Source: Pseudoflavonifractor_A sp022772585 (GTDB taxonomy: Bacteria; Bacillota; Clostridia; Oscillospirales; Oscillospiraceae). Taken from it: 34,870 bases of DNA. The notes beneath the pieces are model-generated. The model ran no database searches. It was given only the letters and a program-made list of their open reading frames with translations, and was not told the DNA's origin. Positions 22,584 to 30,520 of the stretch are shown piece after piece; within the stretch, counting starts at the first letter, position 1; each line of letters opens with the position of its first letter. Position numbers and translations under genes: made by a program. The stretch lies in assembly GCF_052065415.1 (NCBI RefSeq), contig NZ_JBQHUB010000031.1:1-34870 (forward strand). Reading direction: 5' to 3'.

Positions 22584-23852
22584 TTACTTATCCAGCAGGC
22601 ACGCAACGCCGGGCAGCTCTTTGCCCTCCAGGAACTCCAGAGAAGCGCCGCCGCCGGTGGAGATGTGGGTCATCTTGTCGGCAAAACCCAGCTGGGACAC
22701 GGCGGCCGCGGAGTCGCCGCCGCCCACGATGGTGATGGCGTCGGTGTCCGCCAGGGCCTTGGCCATGGCGCGGGTACCCTCGGCAAAGGCGGGGAACTCA
22801 AACACGCCCATGGGGCCGTTCCAGATCACGGTGCCCGCGTCCTTCACGGCATTGGAGAACTCCTCGATGGTCCTGGGGCCGATGTCCATGCCCATGCGGT
22901 CGTCGGGGATGTCCATGGTATCCACCAGCTCGGGCTTGGCGTCGGCGGAGAACTCGGCGGCGCACAGGGTGTCCACCGGCAGCAGCAGCTTGACGCCCTT
23001 GGCCTTGGCCTTCTCCATCATCTCCTTGCAGTAATCCAGCCAGTCGGCCTCCAGCAGGGAGGTGCCCACCTTGCCGCCCATGGCCTTGATGAAGGTGTAG
23101 GTCATGCCGCCGCCCACGATGATGGTATCGGCGATGTCCAGCAGGTTGTTGATGACGCCGATTTTGGAGGAAACCTTGGCGCCGCCCAGGATGGCCACCA
23201 GGGGCCGCTTGGGATTGGCCAGTGCATTACCCATGATCTCCAGCTCCTTGCTGATGAGGAAGCCGGACACGGCGGGCAGGTAGGCGGCCACGCCGGCGGT
23301 GGAGGCGTGGGCACGGTGCACCGCGCCGAAGGCGTCGGACACATAGATCTCAGCCATACCGGCCATCTTTTTGGCCAGCTCGGGGTCGTTCTTGGTCTCG
23401 CCCTTCTCAAAACGGGTGTTCTCCAGCAGCATGAGCTCGCCGCTCTTCAGGGCGGCGGCCTTGGCCTGGGCGTCGGGACCCACCACGTCGGCGGCCATGA
23501 TCACGTCCATGTCCAGCAGCTCGCTCAGGCGCTTGGCCACCGGGGCCAGGGACAGCTTCTTCAGAGATTTCTCCCAGTCCTCCTGCTTGATGGAGGCGGC
23601 GTCCTTGCCCTTTTCGACCTGCTTTTTCACATAGGACTCAAAGGTGGCAGCCGGCTTGCCCAGATGGGAGCAGGCAATGACGGCCGCGCCCTGCTCCAGC
23701 AGATACCGGATGGTGGGCAGAGCGGCGCGGATGCGCTTGTCATCGGTAATGGCGCCGGTGGCCTTGTCCTGGGGTACGTTGAAATCGCAGCGGAGAAGGA
23801 CCTTTTTGCCCTTCACGTCGATATCCTTCACGGTCTTCTTGTTGTAGTTCAT
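22584..23852 (-). CDS. pgk: Phosphoglycerate kinase
   Basis: Makes ATP and 3-phosphoglycerate from 1,3-bisphosphoglycerate. At 422 residues it is about 25 longer than most bacterial Pgk; the extra is a charged insert after SHLGKP (about residues 68-93, with VEKGKDAASIKQEDW), before LAPVAKRLSEL. Conserved parts include VLLRCDFNVPQ, LLENTRFEKGE, LGGAKVSSKIGV, WNGPMGVFEFPAF and the nucleotide loop VGGGDSAAAV. AAAGGAG precedes the ATG. It begins the glycolytic block; no gapA lies next to it. Its 3' end is duplicated downstream. Confidence 0.97.
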   Translation of the reverse strand: MNYNKKTVKDIDVKGKKVLLRCDFNVPQDKATGAITDDKRIRAALPTIRYLLEQGAAVIACSHLGKPAATFESYVKKQVEKGKDAASIKQEDWEKSLKKLSLAPVAKRLSELLDMDVIMAADVVGPDAQAKAAALKSGELMLLENTRFEKGETKNDPELAKKMAGMAEIYVSDAFGAVHRAHASTAGVAAYLPAVSGFLISKELEIMGNALANPKRPLVAILGGAKVSSKIGVINNLLDIADTIIVGGGMTYTFIKAMGGKVGTSLLEADWLDYCKEMMEKAKAKGVKLLLPVDTLCAAEFSADAKPELVDTMDIPDDRMGMDIGPRTIEEFSNAVKDAGTVIWNGPMGVFEFPAFAEGTRAMAKALADTDAITIVGGGDSAAAVSQLGFADKMTHISTGGGASLEFLEGKELPGVACLLDK

Positions 23853-23929
23853 GTCAGTGGACTCCTTTCTATTTTCAGCGGAGGGTCAGGTTGAAAGGGA
23901 ATGCAAACACCTGCTTGTGATCAGGGCGG

Positions 23930-24415
23930 CTATTCCTCCGCCATGGCGCCGGCCGGCTCCAGCCCCGGGAAATCCCATTGGCGGAGGGCCTCAAAGGCCA
24001 GAATGGCCACCGAATTGGCCAGGTTGAGGCAGCGCGCCCCCTCCCGGACGGGAATACGGATGCAGCGTTCGGCATACCGGGCACGGAAGTCCTCCGGCAG
24101 GCCGGTGCTCTCTTTGCCGAACATCAGCCAGCAGTCAGGCTGGAAGCGCACCTGGGTGTAGGGTCGGGGAGCCTTGGCTGTGGCCAGCCAGATATCCTGC
24201 GCGCCGGTCTTCCGGAAGAAGTCCTCCAGATTTTCGTACACGTGCAGGTCCACCATGTGCCAGTAGTCCAGGCCGGCCCGCTTGACCGCCTTGTCGCTGA
24301 TGTCAAAGCCCAGAGGCTTGATGAGGTGGAGAGCGCTCCGCGTTGCCGCGCAGGTGCGGGCGATGTTGCCGGTATTCATATGGATCTCCGGCTCCACCAG
24401 TACGATATTGAGCAT
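23930..24415 (-). CDS. trmL: tRNA (cytidine/uridine-34 2'-O)-methyltransferase TrmL
   Basis: A SPOUT-fold enzyme that methylates the wobble ribose of certain tRNA-Leu species. The 161-residue protein starting MLNIVLVEPEIHMNTGNIARTC has all three family motifs: the N-terminal PEIHMNTGNIART, LMFGKESTGLPEDF, and IPVREGARCLNLANSVAILAFEA forming the knot. Minimal length without extra domains is typical of TrmL. The longer upstream frame is rejected because GGGGGG lies just before this ATG and the promoter lies within that extension. It lies 77 bp upstream of pgk. Confidence 0.94.
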   Translation of the reverse strand: MLNIVLVEPEIHMNTGNIARTCAATRSALHLIKPLGFDISDKAVKRAGLDYWHMVDLHVYENLEDFFRKTGAQDIWLATAKAPRPYTQVRFQPDCWLMFGKESTGLPEDFRARYAERCIRIPVREGARCLNLANSVAILAFEALRQWDFPGLEPAGAMAEE

Positions 24416-24461
24416 CCCATCCCCCCGTCCGCTTCCGGTTTCCCATCCATTGTCGGAGCAT

Positions 24462-24490
24462 ATTGTACTCCAAATCGTGCCGGAGTTCAA
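24462..24490 (-). promoter_or_regulatory. Promoter of trmL
   Basis: On the minus strand TTGAAC (24485-24490), a 17-base spacer and TACAAT (24462-24467) lie about 45 bases before the trmL start codon. This transcript may continue into pgk, which has no clear promoter of its own. Confidence 0.78.
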
Positions 24491-24574
24491 TAACAAAACG
24501 CACGAAAAGAGGGCCGGTTTTCGGACTTTTGTCCCCTGTACCGTCAAAAAATACGGAATGTGAAGTTTAACTTT

Positions 24575-24600
24575 CCCCTGCAGGGGTTTTGTGCTATACT
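24575..24600 (+). promoter_or_regulatory. proB promoter region with a 12-bp palindrome
   Basis: TATACT (24595-24600) is a good -10 box; no good -35 is seen at the right distance. The perfect palindrome CCCCTGCAGGGG (24575-24586) lies immediately upstream, where the -35 and spacer would be. A weak -35 overlapped by a palindrome suggests control by a DNA-binding protein, perhaps an activator. This is inference from position. Confidence 0.55.
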
Positions 24601-24660
24601 TGCTTTAGTCCTCTGCTGTGTCGATGCGGAGGGACCCAAGCATCAGGAGAGTGAGTCGTT

Positions 24661-25473
24661 TTGGACCGTCAAACAAACGCGCTGCGCGTGGTCGTCAAGG
24701 TGGGCACGTCCACCCTCACCCGCGCCAATGGAAGTCTGAATCTGCACAGCATGGAGCATCTGGCCCGTACCCTGTCCGACCTGAAGGGGATGGGACACGA
24801 GATCATCCTGGTCTCCTCCGGCGCCATCGGTATCGGCACCGGCAAGCTGGGGCTAAAGGAACGACCTTCCGAGCTGCGTATGAAGCAGGCCGCAGCCGCC
24901 ATCGGCCAGTGCGAAATGATGCACCTTTATGATAAATTTTTCGGCGAATACGGCCAAAATGTGGCCCAGATCCTGCTGACCGGCGAGGATGTGGAGGACC
25001 CGGTGCGCTCCTCCCACCTGTCGGGGACCTTCTCCGCCCTGCTGGAGCTGGGCTGCATCCCCATCGTCAATGAGAACGACTCAGTCTCTTCCGCCGAGAT
25101 TGAGACCGGCAAGAGCAAGGTCCTGGGCGATAACGACACCCTGTCCGCCATCGTGGCCGGCCTGTGCCGGGCCGACCTGCTGGTGCTCCTGTCCGACATC
25201 GACGGGCTCTACGATTCCGACCCCCGCCAGAACCCGGACGCCAGGCTCATCCACCATGTGGGCGCCATCACCCCTGAGATCGAGGCTCTGGCCGGCGGAA
25301 GGGGTTCCAAGTGGGGCACCGGCGGCATGGTCACCAAGATCACCGCCGCCCGGCGGGCCATGGCTCACGGCATCGACATGGTCATCGCCAACGGCGCCCG
25401 GATGGAGGACCTGTACGGCATCGTGGCCGGCGAGGATATCGGCACCCGTTTTTCTCCGCAAGGTCAGGCTTAG
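24661..25473 (+). CDS. proB: Glutamate 5-kinase
   Basis: First step of proline synthesis: phosphorylates glutamate. The 270-residue protein starts at a TTG (24661) with AGGAGA 10 bases upstream; no ATG fits. Amino-acid-kinase motifs are VVVKVGTSTLT (residues 9-19), LVSSGAIGIGTGKL, PIVNENDSVSSAEIETGKSKVLGDNDTLSA and the nucleotide region LLSDIDGLYDSDPR followed by GGMVTKITAARRA. It lacks the C-terminal PUA domain of the Escherichia coli enzyme, which shorter homologues also lack. It is followed by proA, 112 bp downstream. Confidence 0.96.
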   Translation: MDRQTNALRVVVKVGTSTLTRANGSLNLHSMEHLARTLSDLKGMGHEIILVSSGAIGIGTGKLGLKERPSELRMKQAAAAIGQCEMMHLYDKFFGEYGQNVAQILLTGEDVEDPVRSSHLSGTFSALLELGCIPIVNENDSVSSAEIETGKSKVLGDNDTLSAIVAGLCRADLLVLLSDIDGLYDSDPRQNPDARLIHHVGAITPEIEALAGGRGSKWGTGGMVTKITAARRAMAHGIDMVIANGARMEDLYGIVAGEDIGTRFSPQGQA

Positions 25474-25585
25474 CGCCTCGTATCTTTGTCTTAGCTGCTT
25501 CTAAATGGCATATTTCCCCCGACAGGGCCGGTTTATCCCGTCCCGCCGTCGTTGCGTCCGATTTTTTGACAGAGGAGTGATCCAT

Positions 25586-26833
25586 ATGACGATTCTGGAA
25601 ACGCAGGGCCTGGCCGCCAGGAACGCCGCCCGGGTACTGGCCGTGGCGGGTACCGCAAAAAAGGACGAAGCGCTGGAGGCCATCGCCGCCGCGCTGGAGG
25701 CCAATGCCTCCCGGGTGCTGGAGGCCAACGCCGCCGACCTGGAGGAGGCCCGGGAGAACGGCATGCGCCCCTCCCTGCTGGACCGGCTGGCCCTGGACGA
25801 GGGACGCATCGCCGGTATCGTGGCGGGCGTCCGGCAGGTCAAGTCCCTTCCCGACCCCATCGGCGTCACCACCAAAATGTACACCCGGCCCAACGGCCTG
25901 ACCATCGGCAAACGCCGGGTGCCCCTGGGGGTCATCGGCATCATCTACGAGGCCCGCCCCAATGTGACGGTGGACGCCGCCGCCCTCTGCCTCAAGTCGG
26001 GCAATCCCGTCATCCTCCGGGGCGGCAAGGAGGCCTTCCATTCCAGCAGCGCCATGGTGGCCGTCATGCGGGACGCGCTGGAGTCCGTGGGTCTGCCCCG
26101 GGACTGCATCGCCCTGGTGTGCGACACCAGCCGGGAGACCGCCGCCCAGCTGATGAACCTGACCGAATATCTGGACGTGCTCATCCCCCGCGGGGGCGCG
26201 GGCCTGATCCGCTCGGTGGTGGAGAACGCCCGTGTGCCCGTCATCCAGACCGGCACCGGTATCTGCCATATCTTTGTGGACGCCGACGCCGATCTGGACA
26301 TGGCCGCCCGCATCCTGTACAACGCCAAGTGCTCCCGCCCCTCGGTGTGCAATGCCGCCGAATGCGTCCTGGTGGACCGGGCGGTGGCCGCCGACTTCCT
26401 GCCCATGGCCTGGCAGCTGCTGAAGGCCGACCGGGTGGAGCTCCGGGGCTGCCCCGAGACCCGCGCCATCCTGGGCGACTGGGTGGTCCCCGCCTCGGCC
26501 GAAGACTGGGATACCGAGTTCGGCGACTACATCCTGGCGGTCAAAGTGGTCTCCGGCCCCGAGGAGGCCATTGACTTCATCGCCCGGCATGGCTCCGGCC
26601 ATTCGGAGGCCATTGTCACCGACAACTACTTCACCGCCCAGCGCTTCCTGGACCAGGTGGACGCGGCGGCGGTCTACGTCAACGCCTCCACCCGCTTCAC
26701 CGACGGCGGTGAGTTCGGCCTGGGGGCCGAGATCGGCATCTCTACCCAGAAGATGCACGCCCGGGGCCCCATGGGCCTGGAGGAGCTCACCTCCAGCAAG
26801 TACGTCATCTACGGCACCGGCCAGGTCCGGTGA
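25586..26833 (+). CDS. proA: Gamma-glutamyl-phosphate reductase
   Basis: Second step of proline synthesis: reduces glutamyl phosphate with NADPH to glutamate semialdehyde. The ATG at 25586 follows AGGAG by 8 bases and gives 415 residues, the usual size. The aldehyde-dehydrogenase fold shows PLGVIGIIYEARPNVTVDAAALCLKSGN (cofactor side), the LIPRGGAGLIR loop and the catalytic cysteine in KCSRPSVCNAAECVLV. It ends in HARGPMGLEELTSSKYVIYG, typical of ProA. Two terminators follow. Confidence 0.97.
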   Translation: MTILETQGLAARNAARVLAVAGTAKKDEALEAIAAALEANASRVLEANAADLEEARENGMRPSLLDRLALDEGRIAGIVAGVRQVKSLPDPIGVTTKMYTRPNGLTIGKRRVPLGVIGIIYEARPNVTVDAAALCLKSGNPVILRGGKEAFHSSSAMVAVMRDALESVGLPRDCIALVCDTSRETAAQLMNLTEYLDVLIPRGGAGLIRSVVENARVPVIQTGTGICHIFVDADADLDMAARILYNAKCSRPSVCNAAECVLVDRAVAADFLPMAWQLLKADRVELRGCPETRAILGDWVVPASAEDWDTEFGDYILAVKVVSGPEEAIDFIARHGSGHSEAIVTDNYFTAQRFLDQVDAAAVYVNASTRFTDGGEFGLGAEIGISTQKMHARGPMGLEELTSSKYVIYGTGQVR

Positions 26834-26837
26834 GACA

Positions 26838-26923
26838 GGCGGGGCGTCCGTTTCGGACGCCCCGCCTTTTTCCGCGCAAAAAGCCCGTCCGGGACGGTTT
26901 TGTCCCGGACGGGCTCTGTTTTT
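26838..26923 (+). terminator. Tandem terminators after proBA
   Basis: Two strong hairpins follow proA. A perfect 13-bp stem with a 3-base loop (26838-26866) is followed by five T. A perfect 14-bp stem with a 6-base loop (26882-26915) is followed by CTGTTTTTG. The second may also stop minus-strand transcripts from the chrA genes. Confidence 0.92.
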
Positions 26924-26933
26924 GATAATGTGG

Positions 26934-26963
26934 GATTTCAAATAAAGCATTTTATTTGAAATC
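26934..26963. terminator. AT-rich hairpin at the end of the chrA operon
   Basis: A perfect 13-bp AT-rich stem (26934-26946 with 26951-26963) and a 4-base loop lie 4 bp after the stop codon of the last chrA gene. No U-run follows on the minus strand. It may protect the 3' end after termination at the GC hairpin further on. Confidence 0.6.
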
Positions 26964-26967
26964 AGTA

Positions 26968-27537
26968 TCAGAACTGAAATACCACACCGACGACCGCCGA
27001 TAGGGCGATGAACACGATGGGATGGAGCTTTTTCAGCTTTTTGTTCCGCAGGCAGAGGAACACCGCCGCGGCCAGGACCACCGCCTTCCAGCGGATGCCC
27101 GCCGCCGGATCTCCCCCATTCAGGGCGCTCAGGTCCACCAGCGCGATGGAACACACCTGCAGCAGCGCCGCCGCGATGAGCGCAGTGGAGGCGGGCCGCA
27201 GGCCGTAGAACACGGCGTCCACCGCCCGGCTCTGCCGGAATTTCTGCAGAAAACCGGCGATGATGAGGATCACGATGACGGAGGGGCAGATCAGTCCCAG
27301 GGGAGCCACCACTCCGCCCAGCACGTCGCCGGTGTGGAATCCCACATAGGTGGCCATATTGACCCCCATGGGGCCGGGTGTGGACTCGGACACGGCGATC
27401 ATGTTGGCCAGGTCCCCGGGCGTGAACCAGCCCGTGCGGGCGCCAATGTCGGTAAGGAAGGGGATGGTGGCCAGTCCGCCCCCCACCGAGAAGAGCCCGG
27501 CCTGGAAGAACTCCAGGAAAAGTCTCACATAGATCAC
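26968..27537 (-). CDS. chrA: Chromate transporter family protein, half-size subunit (second gene)
   Basis: A 189-residue membrane protein equal to one CHR domain. The start GTG at 27537 overlaps the TGA of the upstream chrA gene (shared GTGA), so translation is coupled. The family signature is seen as FSVGGGLATIPFL near residues 15-27 and ESTPGPMGVNMATYVG near residues 50-65, with five or six hydrophobic segments following. Short CHR proteins occur in pairs in Firmicutes and are thought to form one transporter with opposite orientations. Chromate is the tested substrate in some relatives; in an anaerobe the true substrate is uncertain. Confidence 0.9.
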   Translation of the reverse strand: MIYVRLFLEFFQAGLFSVGGGLATIPFLTDIGARTGWFTPGDLANMIAVSESTPGPMGVNMATYVGFHTGDVLGGVVAPLGLICPSVIVILIIAGFLQKFRQSRAVDAVFYGLRPASTALIAAALLQVCSIALVDLSALNGGDPAAGIRWKAVVLAAAVFLCLRNKKLKKLHPIVFIALSAVVGVVFQF

Positions 27538-28127
27538 GCCCTGCCGCCCCCTTTCGCCGCCCGGATACACAGTCCCGCCGCGCCGGCGGCTACCACCAGC
27601 ACCACGGGGGACAGCAGGAAGTCGATGACCGCTCCGCCGGGCACCCCGTCAAAGGACACGAAGGTCCCCATAGCGGCCAGCAGCAGCACCACAATGAAGA
27701 GCACGGCAGTAGGACGGTCAATGACCGTATTCTTCCGCAGCTTGAGCACGCTGGACAAGATCAGGGCGCATACACAGGCCCGCACACCGTTAAAGGCGTG
27801 GATCACCACCGGCAGATGGGCAAAATTCTGTAAAAAAGCCGCGATGAGCATGATGATGACCAGCGATGGGAACACCAGCCCCAGGGTGGCCGCCACTCCG
27901 CCGGTCTTTCCCTTCCGGCTGTGGCCCACAAAGGTGGCGGTGTTCACCGCGATGATGCCCGGGGTGCACTGGCCGATGGCAAAATAGTCGGAGAGCTGCT
28001 CCTCGGTGGCCCAGCCCCGCTTTTCCACCAGCTCCCGCTGGAGGATGGGCAGCATGGCGTAGCCGCCGCCGAAGGTACAGGCCCCGATCTTGGCAAAGGT
28101 CCAGAACAGGTCCAGATATTCTCTCAT
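27534..28127 (-). CDS. chrA: Chromate transporter family protein, half-size subunit (first gene)
   Basis: A 197-residue CHR-domain membrane protein: CTFGGGYAMLPILQRELVEKRGW (about residues 17-39) and GQCTPGIIAVNTATFVGH are the family motifs, followed by membrane segments ending near residue 187. It partners the next gene, with which it overlaps by 4 bp. The ATG at 28127 lies one base after the TGA that ends the copied nadE fragment. The only good ribosome-binding site, GGAGGGG, lies inside that fragment. The gene thus appears to have been coupled to nadE originally. Confidence 0.9.
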   Translation of the reverse strand: MREYLDLFWTFAKIGACTFGGGYAMLPILQRELVEKRGWATEEQLSDYFAIGQCTPGIIAVNTATFVGHSRKGKTGGVAATLGLVFPSLVIIMLIAAFLQNFAHLPVVIHAFNGVRACVCALILSSVLKLRKNTVIDRPTAVLFIVVLLLAAMGTFVSFDGVPGGAVIDFLLSPVVLVVAAGAAGLCIRAAKGGGRA

Positions 28128-28128
28128 A

Positions 28129-28329
28129 TCACTTCAGCCCCTCCAGCTCGTCCATCCACAGGGCGGCCACCGCGTCGCTGGGCATCCGCCGCGTCGGCAC
28201 AAGCCCCGTATCCCTCGCGCAGGCCTTCTGCCGGCGCTCGCTCGCTCCGCTGCGCCTCCTTTCCCCGGAAAAACGCACCGCGCTTTCCCGGGGGGGCCCA
28301 CAAAGGCGACTGGCTCCTGCTCCTCACGC
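28129..28329 (-). repeat. Element downstream of nadE carrying a copy of the nadE 3' end
   Basis: Bases 28129-28190 are identical over 62 bases to the end of nadE (28330-28391), covering its last 19 codons and stop. Between them lies a 139-bp GC-rich spacer (28191-28329). The spacer contains GGCGACTGGC (28305-28314), an exact inverted copy of nadE bases 28389-28398. Blocks 28192-28218 and 28247-28266 match the pgk element with 20 of 27 and 17 of 20 identical; in both, the first block starts 2 bases after the copied segment. The absence of mismatches suggests this is the youngest of the three units. Confidence 0.9.
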
Positions 28330-30243
28330 TCACTTCAGCCCCTCCAGCTCGTCCATCCACAGGGCGGCCACCGCGTCGCTGGGCATCCGCCAGTCGCCGC
28401 GGGGGCTGAGGGTCAGGGAGCCCACCTTGGGGCCGTCAGGCAGGCAGGAACGCTTGAACTGCTGAGCGAAGAAGCGGCGGTAGAAGTTTTTCAGCCACTT
28501 GAGCAGGGTGGCACGGTCATAGCTGCGGCCGAAGGCGTGCTCGGCCAGGCGGAGCACCTTTTTGGGCGGGAAGGCCCACCGGACGGCGTAGTACAGGAAG
28601 AAGTCGTGGAGCTCGTAGGGCCCTACCAGATCCTCAGTCTTCTGGGCGATCTTGCCCTCGATGGCGGGGAGCAGCTCGGGGGAGACCGGGGTATCCAGAA
28701 TGTCGGAGAGAACGGCGGACAGGCGCTCATCCTCCTCCGCCTTGTCATCCGAGACGAAGGACACCAGGTGGCGCACCAGGGTCTTGGGAATGGAGGCGTT
28801 GACGCCGTACATGCTCATGTGGTCGCCGTTATAGGTGGCCCAGCCCAGGGCCAGCTCGGAGAGGTCGCCGGTACCCACCACCAGGCCGCCGCACTGGTTG
28901 GCAATGTCCATCAGGACCTGGGTGCGCTCCCGGGCCTGTCCGTTTTCAAAGGTCACATCGTGGTCATCCATGGACTGGCCGATATCCCGGAAGTGGACCT
29001 TCACAGCCTCGCCGATGTCAATGCGCTTCAGGGTGGCTCCCAGGCGCTCCGCCAGCTCCACGGCGTTGTCCCGGGTGCGGTCGGTGGTGCCGAAGCAGGG
29101 CATGGTGACGGCGATGATGTCGCTGGCCGGCCGGTCCATCAGCTTCATGGCAATGCTGGTGATGAGGATGGCCAGGGTGGAATCCAGACCGCCGGACAAT
29201 CCCACCACTGCTGCCTTGGCGCCGCTGTGTTCCAGGCGCTTTTTCAGCCCCAGGGCGGCGATGAGCAGGATCTCGTTGCAGCGGTTTTTCCGGTCCCACG
29301 CGTCCTCGGGCACAAAGGGCGTGCGGCTCACATGGCGGGTGAGGGCGGTAGGGGCCGGCTCCAGCGCAAAGGGGACCTCCAGCAGTTCCTCCCCCCCCGC
29401 CCGGAAGGTAGTCATGCGGCGGCGCTCATAATCCAGTCTCTGCACATCCAGCTCAGTGACGGTGAGGCCATTGGCAAAGCGGCGCTCCGCCAGCAGCACA
29501 CCGTTTTCAGCGATCAGGTTGTGTCCGGCAAAGACCAGGTCGGTGGAGGACTCTCCCTCTCCCGCGTCGGCGTACACATAGCCGCAGACCAGGCGGGCGG
29601 ACTGGCCCGCCACCAGCTGGCGGCGGTATTCCGCCTTGCCCACCACCTCATCGCTGGCCGACAGGTTCAGGATGACCGCGGCGCCGGCGCCGGCCAGGCG
29701 GACCGAGGGGGGCTCCGCCGCCCACAGGTCTTCGCAGATCTCTACGCCCACCGTCAGCCCCTGCATCGTCTCACACGGGAAGATCACGTCGCTGCCCAGA
29801 TAGGTCTCCTGTCCGCAGAAACGGATCATCCGGCCCTCGCCGGGTGCGGCCTCGAACCAGCGCTTCTCATAAAACTCGCCGTAGTTGGGGATATGTGTCT
29901 TGGGCACCAGTCCCAGTAGCTCCCCCTTGTGGATCACGGCGGCGCAATTGTACAGCTTGCCCCCCCAGCGCACCGGCAGGCCCAGGGCCGTGATCATATC
30001 CAGATTCTTCGTGGCTTCCAGAACCGTGGAAAGGGCGTCCTCCGCCCCCTTCAGCAGGGTATCCTGCAAAAACAGATCCCCGCAGGTATAGCCGGTGATG
30101 CACAGCTCGGGCAGCGCCAGCACCCGCACGCCCTGCTTGGCGGCCTCCCGCATGAGGGTGAAGATCTGCTCGGCGTTGTACCGGCAGTCCGCCACCCGGA
30201 TCCTGGGCGTCCCGGCGGCTGCCTTGATAAAACCATCGCGCAT
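28330..30243 (-). CDS. nadE: NAD+ synthase, glutamine-dependent
   Basis: Makes NAD+ from nicotinate adenine dinucleotide, ATP and ammonia taken from glutamine. The 637-residue protein is the two-domain form. An N-terminal nitrilase-like glutaminase (about residues 12-280) has the triad E46 (LPELCITGY), K115 (VPKTHIPNYGEFYEKRWF) and C170 (VEICEDLWA). A C-terminal synthetase has the ATP loop VGLSGGLDSTLA (SGGLDS at 350-355) and GTGDLSELALGWATYNGDHMSMYGVN. AAAGGAGG precedes the ATG. The upstream leader is a remarkable array of hairpins, and the 3' end is duplicated before the chrA genes. Confidence 0.97.
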   Translation of the reverse strand: MRDGFIKAAAGTPRIRVADCRYNAEQIFTLMREAAKQGVRVLALPELCITGYTCGDLFLQDTLLKGAEDALSTVLEATKNLDMITALGLPVRWGGKLYNCAAVIHKGELLGLVPKTHIPNYGEFYEKRWFEAAPGEGRMIRFCGQETYLGSDVIFPCETMQGLTVGVEICEDLWAAEPPSVRLAGAGAAVILNLSASDEVVGKAEYRRQLVAGQSARLVCGYVYADAGEGESSTDLVFAGHNLIAENGVLLAERRFANGLTVTELDVQRLDYERRRMTTFRAGGEELLEVPFALEPAPTALTRHVSRTPFVPEDAWDRKNRCNEILLIAALGLKKRLEHSGAKAAVVGLSGGLDSTLAILITSIAMKLMDRPASDIIAVTMPCFGTTDRTRDNAVELAERLGATLKRIDIGEAVKVHFRDIGQSMDDHDVTFENGQARERTQVLMDIANQCGGLVVGTGDLSELALGWATYNGDHMSMYGVNASIPKTLVRHLVSFVSDDKAEEDERLSAVLSDILDTPVSPELLPAIEGKIAQKTEDLVGPYELHDFFLYYAVRWAFPPKKVLRLAEHAFGRSYDRATLLKWLKNFYRRFFAQQFKRSCLPDGPKVGSLTLSPRGDWRMPSDAVAALWMDELEGLK

Positions 30244-30274
30244 GATAAAGCCTCCTTTGATTACCGTTTATCAT

Positions 30275-30520
30275 AATGCGTACTAAACAAAGCTGTAAGC
30301 CCTGAAAGCCAAGGCTTTCAGGGCCAATCAGCTTTGTTCGGGTGCAAGGTTTTCGGGTGAAACCACCCGAAAACCTTGCACGTTCCGATAAAGCGCTGCG
30401 GCGCTTTATCGGAAATACGCATTGCAACAATGCCTGAATTCGGTTAAAAGGGCTGAGAATGGCCCTTTTAATCGAATTGTGCGACTGCTGCCGCACAAAT
30501 AAACCGCAAAGCGGTTTATT
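30275..30520 (-). promoter_or_regulatory. Highly structured 5' leader of nadE (hairpin array)
   Basis: Perfect or near-perfect inverted repeats follow one another. They are H1 10 bp (30498-30520), H2 7 bp (30477-30498), H3 17 bp with one G-T pair (30437-30478), H4 14 bp with a 4-base loop (30383-30414), H5 18 bp with a 4-base loop (30342-30381), and H6 with a 10-bp outer and a 12-bp inner stem (30286-30338). An 8-bp stem (30275-30282 with 30416-30423) encloses H4-H6 as a three-armed junction. GCATTG/CAATGC (30419-30433) can compete with it. The predicted start of transcription is near 30525, so all of it would lie in the nadE mRNA. No known riboswitch is recognised. Confidence 0.8.

Noticed and set aside
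28129..28329. Insertion sequence or CRISPR unit
   Set aside because: No transposase, no regularly spaced repeats; the repeated unit is host coding sequence.
30275..30520. Known NAD riboswitch
   Set aside because: NAD-I and NAD-II riboswitches are short and have characteristic loops; none of those is seen, and the stems here are far longer.
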